From Rutstroemia sp. NJR-2017a BVV2 (taxonomy: Eukaryota > Ascomycota > Leotiomycetes > Helotiales > Rutstroemiaceae): a stretch of DNA of 64,000 bases. Location: NCBI GenBank assembly GCA_002946415.1, contig NJPS01000022.1, positions 1 through 64,000 on the forward strand. The letters run 5' to 3'. The translations under genes were made by a program, and so were the position numbers. A model generated the notes under the pieces. It saw only the letters and a program-made list of their open reading frames with translations, had not been told where the DNA came from and did not search any database. Below are positions 23,801 to 34,978 of this stretch, in pieces. How positions within the stretch are numbered: the stretch's first letter is position 1; each line of letters opens with the position of its first letter.

Positions 23801-24651
23801 ATAGCAGGGGAAGTGGTCGACTAGTCAATGTATCAAAGAGCTGCGAGATGTGATGCTCTTGCGGTATCTCATGTGACTTCTGAGGACACACTCGCACATG
23901 GAAGTAGCGGGCTACGTTCTGTGATGCCTGCTGGGGCTTGAATGCTCTGAGAGCGCGCTCTGTCCAGTTGAGGTAGCTATTGGCGTTGGTTTCTTGTCGA
24001 GTATTTCACTTACAAGTTTCTCTCGGTGTGGAAGGAGTACGGCCTTGTTTTGATGAGCACCTAGCTGGTTATTCTTTTTTGGCTGTCTCGATGGACAATT
24101 CGAAGACTAAGATATGGATGAGATTCAATGAAATGTTAACATTGGATAAACACATTTTATATTATTGCCTATTATGGTAGGTGATTATGTGCTGCACGAA
24201 ATAAAGCTTCGATGACATTCTAGATACTAGATCGAAGCATCCACCTTGGTATGACATCGGTCGCCGGCAGTGAGGCAACTTTTCTGTCTTATGTAAAAAA
24301 AGAGACTTGATTCTCTCGACCAATCAGAGTTGAGACTTCGATACGGGGCCGGGTAACTGGCTGAGTAGCTTCATCAGAAACTCCAGAAGGACACTTGTTC
24401 TCGTACATTTTCTCAAGCAACTTTAGAACTTTTCTTTGAAGGCGAGAATTGTTCCATCTTTTGCGATTTTCTTGTAAGAGATCGATTTTCTGTGTTGTTG
24501 CGATCTGTCCAGAATTTTCTTCTTTAGAAATCCTAATTATTTTAACCTTAGATGAGACAATCAACCTGAACAAAGTGGCTGTCATCGCTACAATCCCTTC
24601 CCTTCCTAAAAGCCTTGCCCCACGTCCTCTTTCAATATTGCATATTTCAAC
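20862..24651. other. Long intergenic region between 14-3-3 and Ca2+-ATPase
   Basis: No supported gene in about 3.8 kb. The first 500 bp are GA/CT-biased and likely the 14-3-3 5' leader and promoter. The longest frame (21824-22423, plus, 199 codons) begins at TTG, has no ATG near its start, is open on both strands and resembles no family I know. Other frames (22335-22856 minus, 23436-23660 plus) are equally unsupported. Confidence 0.5.
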
Positions 24652-27600
24652 ATGGACAGTGCATATGCTCACTCGGCCACTGAGGTGCTTCACCATTTCT
24701 CGGTCTTTGAGACTAAAGGTCTCAGCGATGCGCAAGTGCAGGAATCAAGAGACAAACATGGTCGCAATGGTAAGCACAACTGTTTCCCGCAATCCAAATT
24801 TTGCGCCGAGATTCGCAGATCGCTAACAAACGGTACAACAGCGATCGCTGAAGAGCCCCCGACGCCGATTTGGGAACTTATACTGGAACAATTCAAAGAT
24901 CAGCTCGTCATTATACTCCTCGCCTCCGCCGCAATCTCTTTCGTATTAGCACTTTTTGAGGATGAGGAAGGATGGACGGCTTTTGTGGATCCCGCAGTTG
25001 TATGTTCAAGCTCTTTTGCAGTGTTTGTTCGGAGGCTAACATGCGATAGATTCTCACCATCCTGATTCTCAATGCCGTCGTGGGTGTATCCCAAGAAAGT
25101 AGCGCCGAAAAAGCAATCGCCGCCCTCCAGGAATACTCAGCAAACGAGGCAAAGGTTCTCCGAAATGGCCATGTTGTCCGGATTCGCGCAGAGGAATTGG
25201 TCCCCGGAGATATTATCACAGTCGCAGTTGGAGACAGAATTCCTGCGGACTGCAGAGTTCTTGAAATTCAGAGTAATAGCTTCTCGGTCGATCAAGCCAT
25301 CCTAACGGGTGAAAGTGAGAGTGTTGGGAAAGGTACAACGGCCGTGAAGGATTTGAAGGCTGTCAAGCAGGATCAGACTAATATGCTCTTTTCTGGAACT
25401 ACGGTCGTTAATGGACACGCAACCGCAATTGTCGTTCTAACCGGATCAAATACGGCTATTGGTGATATCCACGAGAGCATCACAGCACAAATTTCTGAGC
25501 CGACCCCTCTTAAGCAAAAGCTCAACGATTTCGGAGACACGCTTGCGAAGGTCATTTCTGTTATCTGTATCGTGGTCTGGCTAATCAACATTCCTCACTT
25601 CAACGACCCATCACACGGAGGTGTTGCTAAGGGAGCGATCTACTATCTCAAGATTGCGGTATCACTCGGTGTAGCAGCTATTCCAGAAGGTCTGGCTGTT
25701 GTCATTACAACATGTTTGGCTCTAGGTACCCGAAAAATGGCCGCCAAGAATGCCGTGGTTCGAAGTCTTCCATCCGTTGAGACTTTGGGCAGCTGCAGCG
25801 TTATTTGCTCCGACAAGACCGGTACCTTGACTACCAACCAAATGAGCGTTAACAAGGTTGTCTTCATCAACGAAGCCGGAACCGATCTCGAAGAGCTGGA
25901 AGTCGAAGGAACCACTTTTGCTCCTGAAGGAAACATTCTCTCTAACGGTTCCGTGGTTAAAGACGCAGCCCAAAAATCCAACACAATTTTACAGATCGCC
26001 GAAGTAGCAGCTCTCTGTAATGAAGCGGCACTTGCGTATGATGCGAAGACTAGCACTTACTCGAGCGTTGGTGAACCCACTGAAGGTGCTCTACGTGTTT
26101 TGGTTGAGAAAATTGGTACTCAAGACTCCGCCCGGAATCAATCTAGAGCCACTACCGCAAAAGGCGAATGTCTTCACCTCGCAAGCTCTTGGTACGAAAA
26201 GAGAACCCCTCGTTTGGCCACTTATGAATTCTCGCGCGACAGAAAGAGCATGTCGGTTCTTGTCGGCAATGAGCAGCAACAGAAATTACTGGTCAAGGGA
26301 GCTCCTGAGGCTATCATTGAACGATGCACCCATACTTTGGTTGGCTCCGATGGCAAGAGAGTTCCGCTCACTGAAAGTCTTTCTGAGCTCCTGATGAAAG
26401 AGGTTACTGAATATGGTAACAGAGGTCTTCGTGTTATCGCTTTGGCTAGCTTGGAAGATGTCGGATCTAACCCGCTCTTGAAGTCGGCCAAGACTACAGC
26501 GGAATACTCTCAATTGGAACAGAAGCTCACATTACTTGGTCTTGTCGGTATGCTTGATCCACCTCGTCCTGAGGTAGCTGGCTCTATCCGAAAATGCAAG
26601 GAAGCTGGAATCCGTGTCATTGTTATCACTGGAGACAACCCCAACACCGCCGAGGCTATTTGTAGACAAATTGGTGTCTTTGGTGAATATGAAGATCTTA
26701 AGGGCAAGAGCTATACCGGACGAGAATTCGATAGCCTCAGCCCAGACGAGCAAATACACGCCGCTAAGACTGCATCCCTGTTCTCTCGTGTCGAACCAAG
26801 CCATAAGTCTAAGCTCGTGGATCTTTTGCAATCTGCTGGCGAGGTTGTGGCTATGACTGGTGACGGTGTCAACGATGCTCCTGCACTCAAGAAAGCTGAT
26901 ATTGGTGTTGCTATGGGATCCGGCACTGACGTCTCTAAATTGGCTGCTGATATGGTTCTTGCCGACAACAACTTCGCTACGATTGAGGTTGCTATTGAAG
27001 AAGGTCGATCTATCTACAACAACACTCAACAATTCATCCGCTATCTCATCTCCTCCAATATCGGAGAAGTTGTATCCATCTTCCTGACAGCCGCAGTCGG
27101 TATGCCAGAAGCTCTGATCCCCGTCCAACTCCTATGGGTCAACCTCGTCACCGACGGTCTCCCCGCCACCGCTCTCTCCTTCAACCCTCCCGACCACGAC
27201 ATCATGAAACGACAACCTCGAAAACGCGACGAGGCGCTCATCGGCGGCTGGCTCTTCTTCCGCTACATGGTCATTGGCACCTACGTTGGTCTGGCCACCG
27301 TCGCCGGCTACGCTTGGTGGTTCATGTACAATTCCGAAGGCCCACAAATCTCCTTCTGGCAACTATCCCACTTCCACCGCTGCTCGTCGCAGTTCTCCGA
27401 AATAGGCTGCGACATGTTCTCAAACGAGATGGCTAAATCTGCATCCACTGTTTCGCTGTCTATTTTGGTCGTCATTGAAATGTTCAATGCGGTCAATGCT
27501 CTTTCGTCTAGTGAATCGCTGCTTACGCTTCCGTTGTGGGAGAATATGATGCTGGTTTATGCGATTGCGCTTTCTATGGCGTTGCATTTCGCGCTGCTTT

Positions 27601-27873
27601 ATACGCCGATTTTGCAGACGCTGTTCTCGATCTTGCCGTTGAATTGGAATGAGTGGAAGGCGGTGCTAATTATTAGTGCGCCGGTTATGTAAGCTCCCCT
27701 CCCCTTTTTTCTTTACTCCCCGCCATCTGTTTGATGCAGGCTGGCTGCTTGGTAATTGAATGAAATAATACTAACGCGTAATTAGAATCATCGACGAAGG
27801 TCTTAAATTCTTAGAGAGACAGTTCTTCATGCAGAAAACGACGCTGCTTGATGAGCGACCGAAGAAGGAGTAG
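24652..27873 (+). CDS. SERCA-type (P2A) Ca2+-transporting ATPase
   Basis: Four exons: 24652-24769, 24842-24999, 25050-27688, 27786-27873; 1000 aa, the usual length. It pumps Ca2+ from cytosol into the ER or secretory lumen using ATP. Motifs: actuator TGES (about 178-181), M4 PEGL for Ca2+ binding ([20 protein letters not shown]), phosphorylation site CSDKTGT (Asp about 347), nucleotide-domain [11 protein letters not shown], and hinge [17 protein letters not shown] (Asp about 697). The N-terminal cation ATPase domain begins [16 protein letters not shown]. The last exon adds [13 protein letters not shown] and a basic tail. Homologues are Neurospora NCA-1 and animal SERCA. Confidence 0.96.
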
Positions 27874-28432
27874 AGGGGGTATGAAGAAAGACGATTTTTA
27901 TACACGTCGGTACCATACATGGACGGATGCATGGATAGGAATAGGTGCATGGTCTGCCTAGTATACAAGACATTGTAAAGGGTGTATGACTAGTAGAAAG
28001 AGGAAGACGACTCGAGAAAGTAGATATTAGATTTACCTATTTGTAACTTTACCAGAATCAAAGTAAAATTGTCTGACAGCTGTTCTCATTGCAGTTCACT
28101 ATTGTTACCATCTTAGCGCCACGTATATCGTGCTGCTTTTTCAATGTATTTTTGAGAAAATAAAAAGCAGAATAATATACACATATGCGGAACTCATGCA
28201 TGCGGAACTTGTGTAGATGTGTCATTTATGCCAGTTCATTTTGCTTGACTTTCTTTCCTCTATCAAGCACTTCAATGCGAGATTCGGATCTAATACTACA
28301 AGTTCTTGCCTGCCCCTGCTTGCTGATATCTGCGATATCACCGAACTCTCTCTCTCTATCCCGCCCCTTCATCGCCATGCTTCATCATGATCATAACCAT
28401 CATCAAATCCCCACCCAGAGAAAACAAACCGC
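27874..28432. other. Intergenic between convergent genes
   Basis: 3' flanks of the Ca2+-ATPase and proteasome genes. Nothing else recognised. Confidence 0.55.
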
Positions 28433-29344
28433 TTAATCTTGTCTTCCTTTCAATAACCTCTTGGTCACCTTGTCCTTCTCAATGATGTAGACGTGGGCGC
28501 CCCAACCGGATAGAGCGTCTCTGTCAACGGCGTTAAGGAGCGCTTGGGATATCGTTTCGAAGAGATCTTCTGGTTCCTGTTGAGTGGTTAGCTTTGGGTT
28601 CTGGAGGATGTGGTGGTGCTGGTTTCTGCTGCTCGAAATTCAAGCAGAAGGCAGGCGGAAGCTGCAGAGTAGAAACGTGCAATGAGGTAAAATAAAGTGG
28701 TAGGAAGAAAACACAACACCTACCAAATCCGGCTCCCACAACCCCTCACAAGTACCGAACAACTGATCACTCGCCGTCCCACTAACAATAAAATCCTTCG
28801 CGAAATCAATACACCCAATACTATCAAAGCCACAAATAAACGGCTTCCCCGTCTTCTCGTCCAGACCCGCAACCACCGGGCTCACGAAAAACGGCCCGAA
28901 GCGCCGCTCGTACAGGCTGCTGCTGACCAGGTTCGCCATCGTCGACGGCGAGATGTTGCGCTCTTCCCGCAGTCGGTACATGTTCACTTTGTAGCGGAAG
29001 AGATCAGACACCGTGCTGACGTCTGTGGCCAGTCCGGTGAGCCCCAGGTACACGGAGGGCGAGTACGAGAAGATTTTAGGGAAGTTGTTGGATACGGTGA
29101 GGGATTGCAGGCCGAGACGTAAGTCGCAGGCGATGGCGACGCAGTCTTTGCCGACCATGGCTACGCAGGCGCCGCCGTCTGGTGGGGGTTAGTATGGATA
29201 TCTGAAGTTGGAGGGGGAGGAGAGAGCAGGTAAATTGCGGGGAGTCAGGCATACTGATTGAGAATGGGTTGCTCTGTTTGGGATGAAGGTGGTTAGCTGG
29301 CTGGTTGGGTGCAGCTTGGAATTGGTTGATGAATTGCTTACCAT
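28433..29344 (-). CDS. PUP3: 20S proteasome subunit beta-3
   Basis: Four exons: 29344-29342 (the ATG alone), 29273-29255, 29178-28724, 28576-28433; 206 aa (yeast Pup3 is 205). The spliced start reads [20 protein letters not shown], closely matching Pup3. The body [19 protein letters not shown] and [21 protein letters not shown] is typical of beta-3, which has no catalytic Thr1 and is a structural subunit of the proteasome core. Intron 1 begins directly after the start codon, so a predictor may start at the internal Met (29158) and lose the first 14 residues. It is divergent from the TUG/UBX gene. Confidence 0.95.
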
Positions 29345-29965
29345 TGTGAAGGTGTGTTTATGGGTATCAATAAATTCAAATCAAGTGCAGCTCTAGAGAT
29401 TGACCTCGGAGAGCTTTTCGCAGATATAGGTGATTGAAGTTGTGGGTTTGCGGGTGTGGAATTGTGGTAGGTAATATTGAGGTTCGTTCTGTAGCACAAG
29501 GTAGACACGGCTGGCGCGTCTGAGCTTTGGTTGATGGATGGATGAAGCTTGGACCAATGAGGCACCGATTGATGATTTGATATCACTTCTGCCGCCTTGT
29601 GCTTGTTGAGATTACATAGGCAGTAGAGGAAGTAGATTATTGAAATGTTTACCATTTACTAAGAGCAAATTATATTCTCACGATACTTTTACATCAAAAA
29701 TCAAGTTAAATACGTTCCCGTACTCTGTTTTCGTTTGTAGCTATTTATTGCTCGTCGTTGAGTTTGTAGCTGTCTGACTACTAAAACACCCCGCCACTAT
29801 CCCCCGGTCTGTCCCTCTTCAACCTTACGAACAGCGCGGAACTTCATAGAAAGTAACACATTACAAACCGCACACTTCCTCACTTTTGGACTTTTTTCGA
29901 AACCCAGATCCATAAATACCAAGATCAATCTCTGGGTTATAAATTTCCTGGACTGGAAACCAATC
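29345..29965. promoter_or_regulatory. Shared divergent promoter region PUP3 / UBX protein
   Basis: The two start codons are 621 bp apart on opposite strands, so both promoters must lie here unless they extend into the genes. No specific binding site was identified with confidence. Confidence 0.5.
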
Positions 29966-31563
29966 ATGGCGTCCAACGTGGTGGTTATCGACAAAGCGTT
30001 CAATAGAGCTACTATAAAAGTTACACCGGGCACGTACATGAGCGAGGTGGTTTCTGAAGCTTGTAGAAAACTGGGGAAGAAGAGTACGAATTACGATCTC
30101 AAGAGGTGAGTGAGCCATCCCGCATTTTTAAGAATAGGTTCTGCGGGAGTTGAACTGCCTACAGCAGACATCGTTGCTAACTTGTTTGCAGGAGTAACGA
30201 TAAAGCCGTGGATCTTTCTCAGACCTTCCGTCAAACAGGTCTCACCACCGGCGCAAAGCTCTCCCTAGTCGAAGCCTCCAAATCCCCAGCACCTGTATCC
30301 ATCGCACTACAACTACCGCAAGAACTCGCATCTGCTGTCCCTGGTGGCAGACTCACGGATAAATTCCCTAGCAACACCACGTTATGGCTCATCTTGCGCA
30401 AATTCGAGTCTAGCAGCGGCGCGAATCTCAACTTCACAGCAAGGGGGGTAGCGCAAGTACAGAATGGTTCTACGGGCGCAGGAAGGATGTTCTACGAGAT
30501 GCCGGTGTTGAATGTGATGGGTAGAGAATTGGCTACGTTTGGGGATCTGCAGAAGACGCTTGCGAATTTGGGGTTGAATAAGGGGAACGGGTTGATCAGG
30601 CTTACCTTTAGACCGACGGATCAGCCGATTGAGGAGGCGATGCAGGTTATTGGGGAGTATTTCCAGGAAGAGGAGAAAGAACCGGTGCCAGAACCTGCTC
30701 AGAAGGCAGTAGAGTCTGTAACGGAAGCTATTTCCAAGGTCACGTCTCCGGAAGGGACTGACAACGATGTTGAAATGGACCTATCACCTCCATCCGACCC
30801 CTCACCGAATAATAGCACCACTCCCACCGGCCTTCCATCCTCAACCTCCACGCCCTCAAACCCTACATCAGCAGACCAAGCCATTCTCGGTCCCGACGGC
30901 CAACCCCTAACCATCTTCTCCGCCCCTAGCAGCACCACCCCCCGCGCCGCTCTCGTGCCCGACAACGACGAAGACTACATCCCCACAATCCGACACGCCA
31001 AGCTCGCGCAAAGCCGCCTCGCGCAAGGAACCCAAAACACCAAACTCCTCTCCTACGAAGAAGAGCAAGCGCTCGAAGCCGAAAAAGTCGCCAAACTCAC
31101 CAAAATCAAGACCGTCACCCTGCGCATTCGCTTCCCCGATCAAATGCAAGTGTCCCGCAGCATAACCAGCGAAAGCACAGCCGCAAGTCTATACACTTAT
31201 GTGCGAAGCTTGATTGCGGCGGAAGATCAGCCGTTTAAGTTGATCTGGCATAACAAAGGGCCGGAGACAATTCCGAATGACGAGGGGAAGCTGTTGATTA
31301 AGCATTTGGGGATCGTGGGGCCGACGATTGTTAACTTGAATTGGGCGGAGGGCGTGAGTGAGCAGGTGAGGAAGGCGCCGGTGTTGAAGGACGTTTATAG
31401 GGAGAAGGCGAAGGAACAGCCGGTTCCAGTGGTGCCGAGTGTGAACAATGGGGAGGAGGATGAGGTAGCTAAGGAGGCAGCGCCGAAGAAAGATGAGGAT
31501 GGAGCGGAGAAAAAGAAGAAGGGTTTGTCGAATTTGATTATGAAGAATTTGAGGAAGAAGTAG
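29966..31563 (+). CDS. UBX domain protein with N-terminal TUG ubiquitin-like domain (ASPSCR1/Ubx4 type)
   Basis: Two exons, 29966-30105 and 30192-31563; 503 aa. The N-terminal TUG-UBL1 domain begins MASNVVVIDKAFNRATIKV and continues across the intron to about residue 75. A second conserved block around GRELATFGDLQKTLANLG precedes a Ser/Thr/Pro-rich linker (about 225-300). A UBX domain lies at about 350-440 (TLRIRFPDQMQVSRSI), followed by a Lys-rich tail. UBX proteins of this type are adaptors of the Cdc48/p97 ATPase in protein quality control; this role is inferred from the family. Confidence 0.9.
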
Positions 31564-31996
31564 AGTCTAAGAGGCAGGGTCTGGTTATGGTATAATGAAT
31601 AGAAAGTGAGTTTACGGTTCGGGCATGGATAGGGTCTTTGTTGCAGTGGTCAACGAATGGTACGCATAGCATAGGGCGTTTCACTTGGTTTTAAAGGGCG
31701 TATAGTCATTAGACGGTTATTCGAACTGGAGATCTTAGTCAAAAATAACATAGTCACATTCAAGAGCATCGCGAATAAGATCAAAAGGCATTTTGCTGAA
31801 GTCATTCAATTGCTTTTAGATCCTCATGCTACACTAGCTACCGAGTGATCAACATCCCCACAACCGCAGTAACCCATTCCTCTTTATTGTCACAACTCCA
31901 GACCCCAATCGCCGGGTATCGGATGAACATTCGATGCTCATGCGAGGCTGGAACAGGAAGGTAGGTGTATCATATCGTATCGAAAGAGAATTGAAT
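31564..31996. other. Intergenic between convergent genes
   Basis: 3' untranslated flanks of the UBX and eL36 genes. No gene seen. Confidence 0.55.
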
Positions 31997-32568
31997 TTAG
32001 TGACCAGCTCTTCTGGACTCAGCAATGACACTTTGCAACTCGTCGACCTTGGCCTTAGCACGGCCGAATGTACCGAGCTGATGGGATAATTGTTAGAACA
32101 TGATCGCATACAAATAAAATACACCGACTAAGGCACGGAAAAGTGAAAACATACCCTCTTCTTGGCGAGCTTACGGGCACGCTTGTCCTTGCTGTTACGG
32201 AGCAATTCGATAACTCTGCGCTCGTATGGGGCAAGACTATCCAATCAATAATTAGCATATGTCCTTCCTCATATTGCAACTAAAACCACCATCGCAATAG
32301 AATGGAAAATAACATACCCAGAGACCTCCTTAACAATCTCCCTAACAAACTTGGTGCGCTTGCTCAAATGACCCTTGGTTCTGCTAACTCTGGGCTTGGA
32401 GACACGAGCCTCGGTTTTCTATAAAAATAATTCGAATCAGCGCCGGTCCATCTTCATGAAAGAGAAGATACTCCAAGAGTTGAGACGGGCATTGCATCTG
32501 TGTTAACGTACGTGTCCTTTGTTGAGACCGACGATGAGGCCGGTGCGGGCTTTCTTTTCGGCTGCCAT
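31997..32568 (-). CDS. RPL36: 60S ribosomal protein eL36
   Basis: Four exons: 32568-32512, 32418-32318, 32236-32155, 32077-31997; 106 aa. The start reads [19 protein letters not shown], then [40 protein letters not shown] and a basic Arg/Lys-rich C-terminus ending ESRRAGH. Size and sequence fit eukaryotic eL36, a component of the large cytosolic ribosomal subunit. Three introns in a gene this small is common for fungal ribosomal protein genes. Confidence 0.96.
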
Positions 32569-32841
32569 TGTTGCGGATGTTGTCGATGTCGTTGGTTGTC
32601 GTGAAGAAAATCGAATCGCAAGAGGAGGGAAAATAAAAAAGTTCGAGGTGGAGATTTGGGAATTGACGCTTGTGCGTCACGTGTAATTTAGGTGGAGGTT
32701 AAGCGAGTTTGTTCCTTGCGCTCGTGGCGCTGCGTTGTGCCGGCGTGGCCGGCTCCCCTTGGAAAACATAAATTTTAGGTGCACAAGAATCAAGAGTGGT
32801 GATCCCAAAAACTTCACGCGTCGCAAGAAAATGCACTGGAT

Positions 32842-33075
32842 TCAAGGGGAACAGTATGTTCTTGCAGCTCTATGAAATGCTGTTTGCTCCTCGTCGCTCA
32901 AAGTGTGGTAGGAGATTGTGATACGCTGAGTGGCGTTCTCAACTTCTAAATATCTCAGAGCGGATGCATGGAGGATCTTGCTCCTTATCCAGCTGGTCTG
33001 CGCTACGTTCATTTGGGGGATTCGAGTCAAAGTACGGATTTGGTGGTTCCAAATTGATTGCACAACTGGCTTGTC
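32842..33075 (-). CDS. Possible small protein, 5' end unresolved
   Basis: Open frame of 78 codons including stop with balanced residues (WIRSKILHASALRYLEVENA), not recognised. An acceptor-like CCAG precedes 33075. A short exon ATGCAAAAA at about 33152-33144 followed by GTGTGAG could supply the start (81 aa total), but that donor is weak. It lies between the eL36 promoter and the FAD monooxygenase. It may be a spurious frame. Confidence 0.25.
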   Translation of the reverse strand, partial: DKPVVQSIWNHQIRTLTRIPQMNVAQTSWIRSKILHASALRYLEVENATQRITISYHTLSDEEQTAFHRAARTYCSP

Positions 33076-33290
33076 CTGGCATTGTCATGATTCAGCGATA
33101 GTCCCCTACTTTGTTTTGTTCAATGAATGGCGCGCTCACACTTTTTGCATGTGAATATAATTATTCATCTGATTTTGTCTTCTTCTCATTAGCTGCCATA
33201 AAGAGCAAAATAAAAGCATAATAGAAACACGCATATTCGATGGTCATGTGCAATCCAGGCTCATTATCGATCGCCAAGTCTAATATGGAA

Positions 33291-34620
33291 TCACTCCCCC
33301 TTCAACTCTTTAAACACATCTCTTGCATCAGTCAACATCTTAGCAAGGTCGGCGGTCCAGACCCATGCCTGATTATCCTCAAACAATGGTATTATTTTTT
33401 CATGAGTTATTTCCCCGCCATCCGGATTCTGCAAGTCAAGCAACATACCATTAGCTCTGGATCTTCTCACAAGTTCTTGAGATCTTGGTCGCCTGAGACG
33501 GTCGTATGCTTGGAATGCAATCTTTATGTCCGCTGGGGAGGAAATGAGGTCCGGTGTGAGTAGCCCACTGAGAAGATGAGCATCTTCAATTGCGAAGCCC
33601 GCTCCGGCACCACAGTGTGGTGTTGAAGCATGTGCGGCGTCTCCCAGCAAGCAGAAGTTTCCCTTGGCATACGTTGAAGCTGGCAAATGATGAAACAATG
33701 CCCACTTTTCCGGGTGTTCGATAAGCTGGAGAAGATCAATAATCTAGCAGAAATTTTGGTGATGTATAAAATACCTCAAGAATTTTCAAAACTTTCTTAC
33801 CCCAGTCCTTGAAATCCTGCATGACTTCATCTCGTGAAGATGGGATCACCCAGCGTCTATCCGTCCACGGAGCACCTTCGGCGTCTCTGAATACAACGAA
33901 GTTGGCTGCTGCCCCGTTCATGATAGGCATCATCACAATATGCCCACCGCGTCCAACGATTAAATTGCGCATCTCCATATCCTCATCAACGAATTCCACA
34001 GCTTTCTTCATAGGCACAACTTTTCTATATGCATATTTACCAGTGTAAACTGCTCTTGAGGCCTCATCATCGTCGCCCAATAAGATCTGCCGACACTTAG
34101 ATCTAACGCCATCGCAGCCAACGACGGCATCGGCTATCACATGACCCCCATCTGCGAAGACTATCTTCATCTTCCCTCCATCTACCTCTTGTACATCAGC
34201 AACCTTCTTACTAAATTCGATCTTCACGTCTGCTGGAATGAGCTTCACCAATTCATCTAGAAATTGCGCTCTAGAACCAGCAGTGTGTAGAAAGTCTTTC
34301 TCGTTCAAGATTTCTGCAATCAAATCGAAATCATCACTCATTCCATCACGGAAGTCGAACCAAACGTGATCTTTCTCGGGCCGCAGATTTGTAGCTTTTA
34401 CTCTCTCCCATGCCTCCGCGACAGAGGGAGAGATCAAACTCATTGCACGGCATGCATTTAGTCCAAATCCTACACCTGCTCCTATTTCCGAAAATGCAGG
34501 ACGCGATTCGTATATTGTTATCTGAAAGGATGTATGAGTCGCAAGCGCGATGGAGAGAGTGATGCCGCCAATGCCGGCGCCGACTATGGCGATAGAAAAT
34601 GGTGAGGCTTTATTATCCAT
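33291..34620 (-). CDS. FAD-dependent monooxygenase (salicylate hydroxylase-like)
   Basis: Two exons, 34620-33775 and 33725-33291, with a 49-bp intron ending TTCTCCAG; 426 aa. The N-terminal Rossmann motif is VGAGIGG (about 13-19), the middle DG motif is VVGCDGVRSKCR, and the FAD ribityl motif is LLGDAAHASTPHCGAGAG (about 308-325). This is the class A flavoprotein monooxygenase layout of salicylate-hydroxylase-like enzymes, which hydroxylate aromatic acids with NAD(P)H and O2. No signal peptide. It is in tandem with a Dal5-like transporter on the same strand, which suggests uptake plus conversion of a small organic acid; the substrate is not known. Confidence 0.92.
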
Positions 34621-34978
34621 TTTCCGATTTGTTGTCGGTGAGGTTCAACTTAGAAATTATTGGAATGGCGGGGTAAAGGACCTTTAGTAATTTCTCATGC
34701 TGTACCACCACTGGAACCTTTCGGTCTTACACTACGGAACTCCGAATGGGGATGTTGTTAAATTGATTGCGGCAATTGATAGTTTACTTACATCAAGCCA
34801 CAATTCTCGGTCCTACTGCGATAGCACTAAGGAGCATCATAGGGCGGACTCAACATTTACCATTCATTGCACCCTAACGGATGTCAATCCTTTTCCAGCG
34901 AAGGGAGCTTAAGAGAAACTCGAGACGTGCCGTAAGTTACTCAATTGCAGTTCTAGATCTCTTGCACGCCGGTCAGAT

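Noticed and set aside
33744..33774. 31-bp intron in the FAD monooxygenase
   Set aside because: Too short; the next acceptor (CTCCAG) gives a 49-bp intron in the same phase and a better family match.
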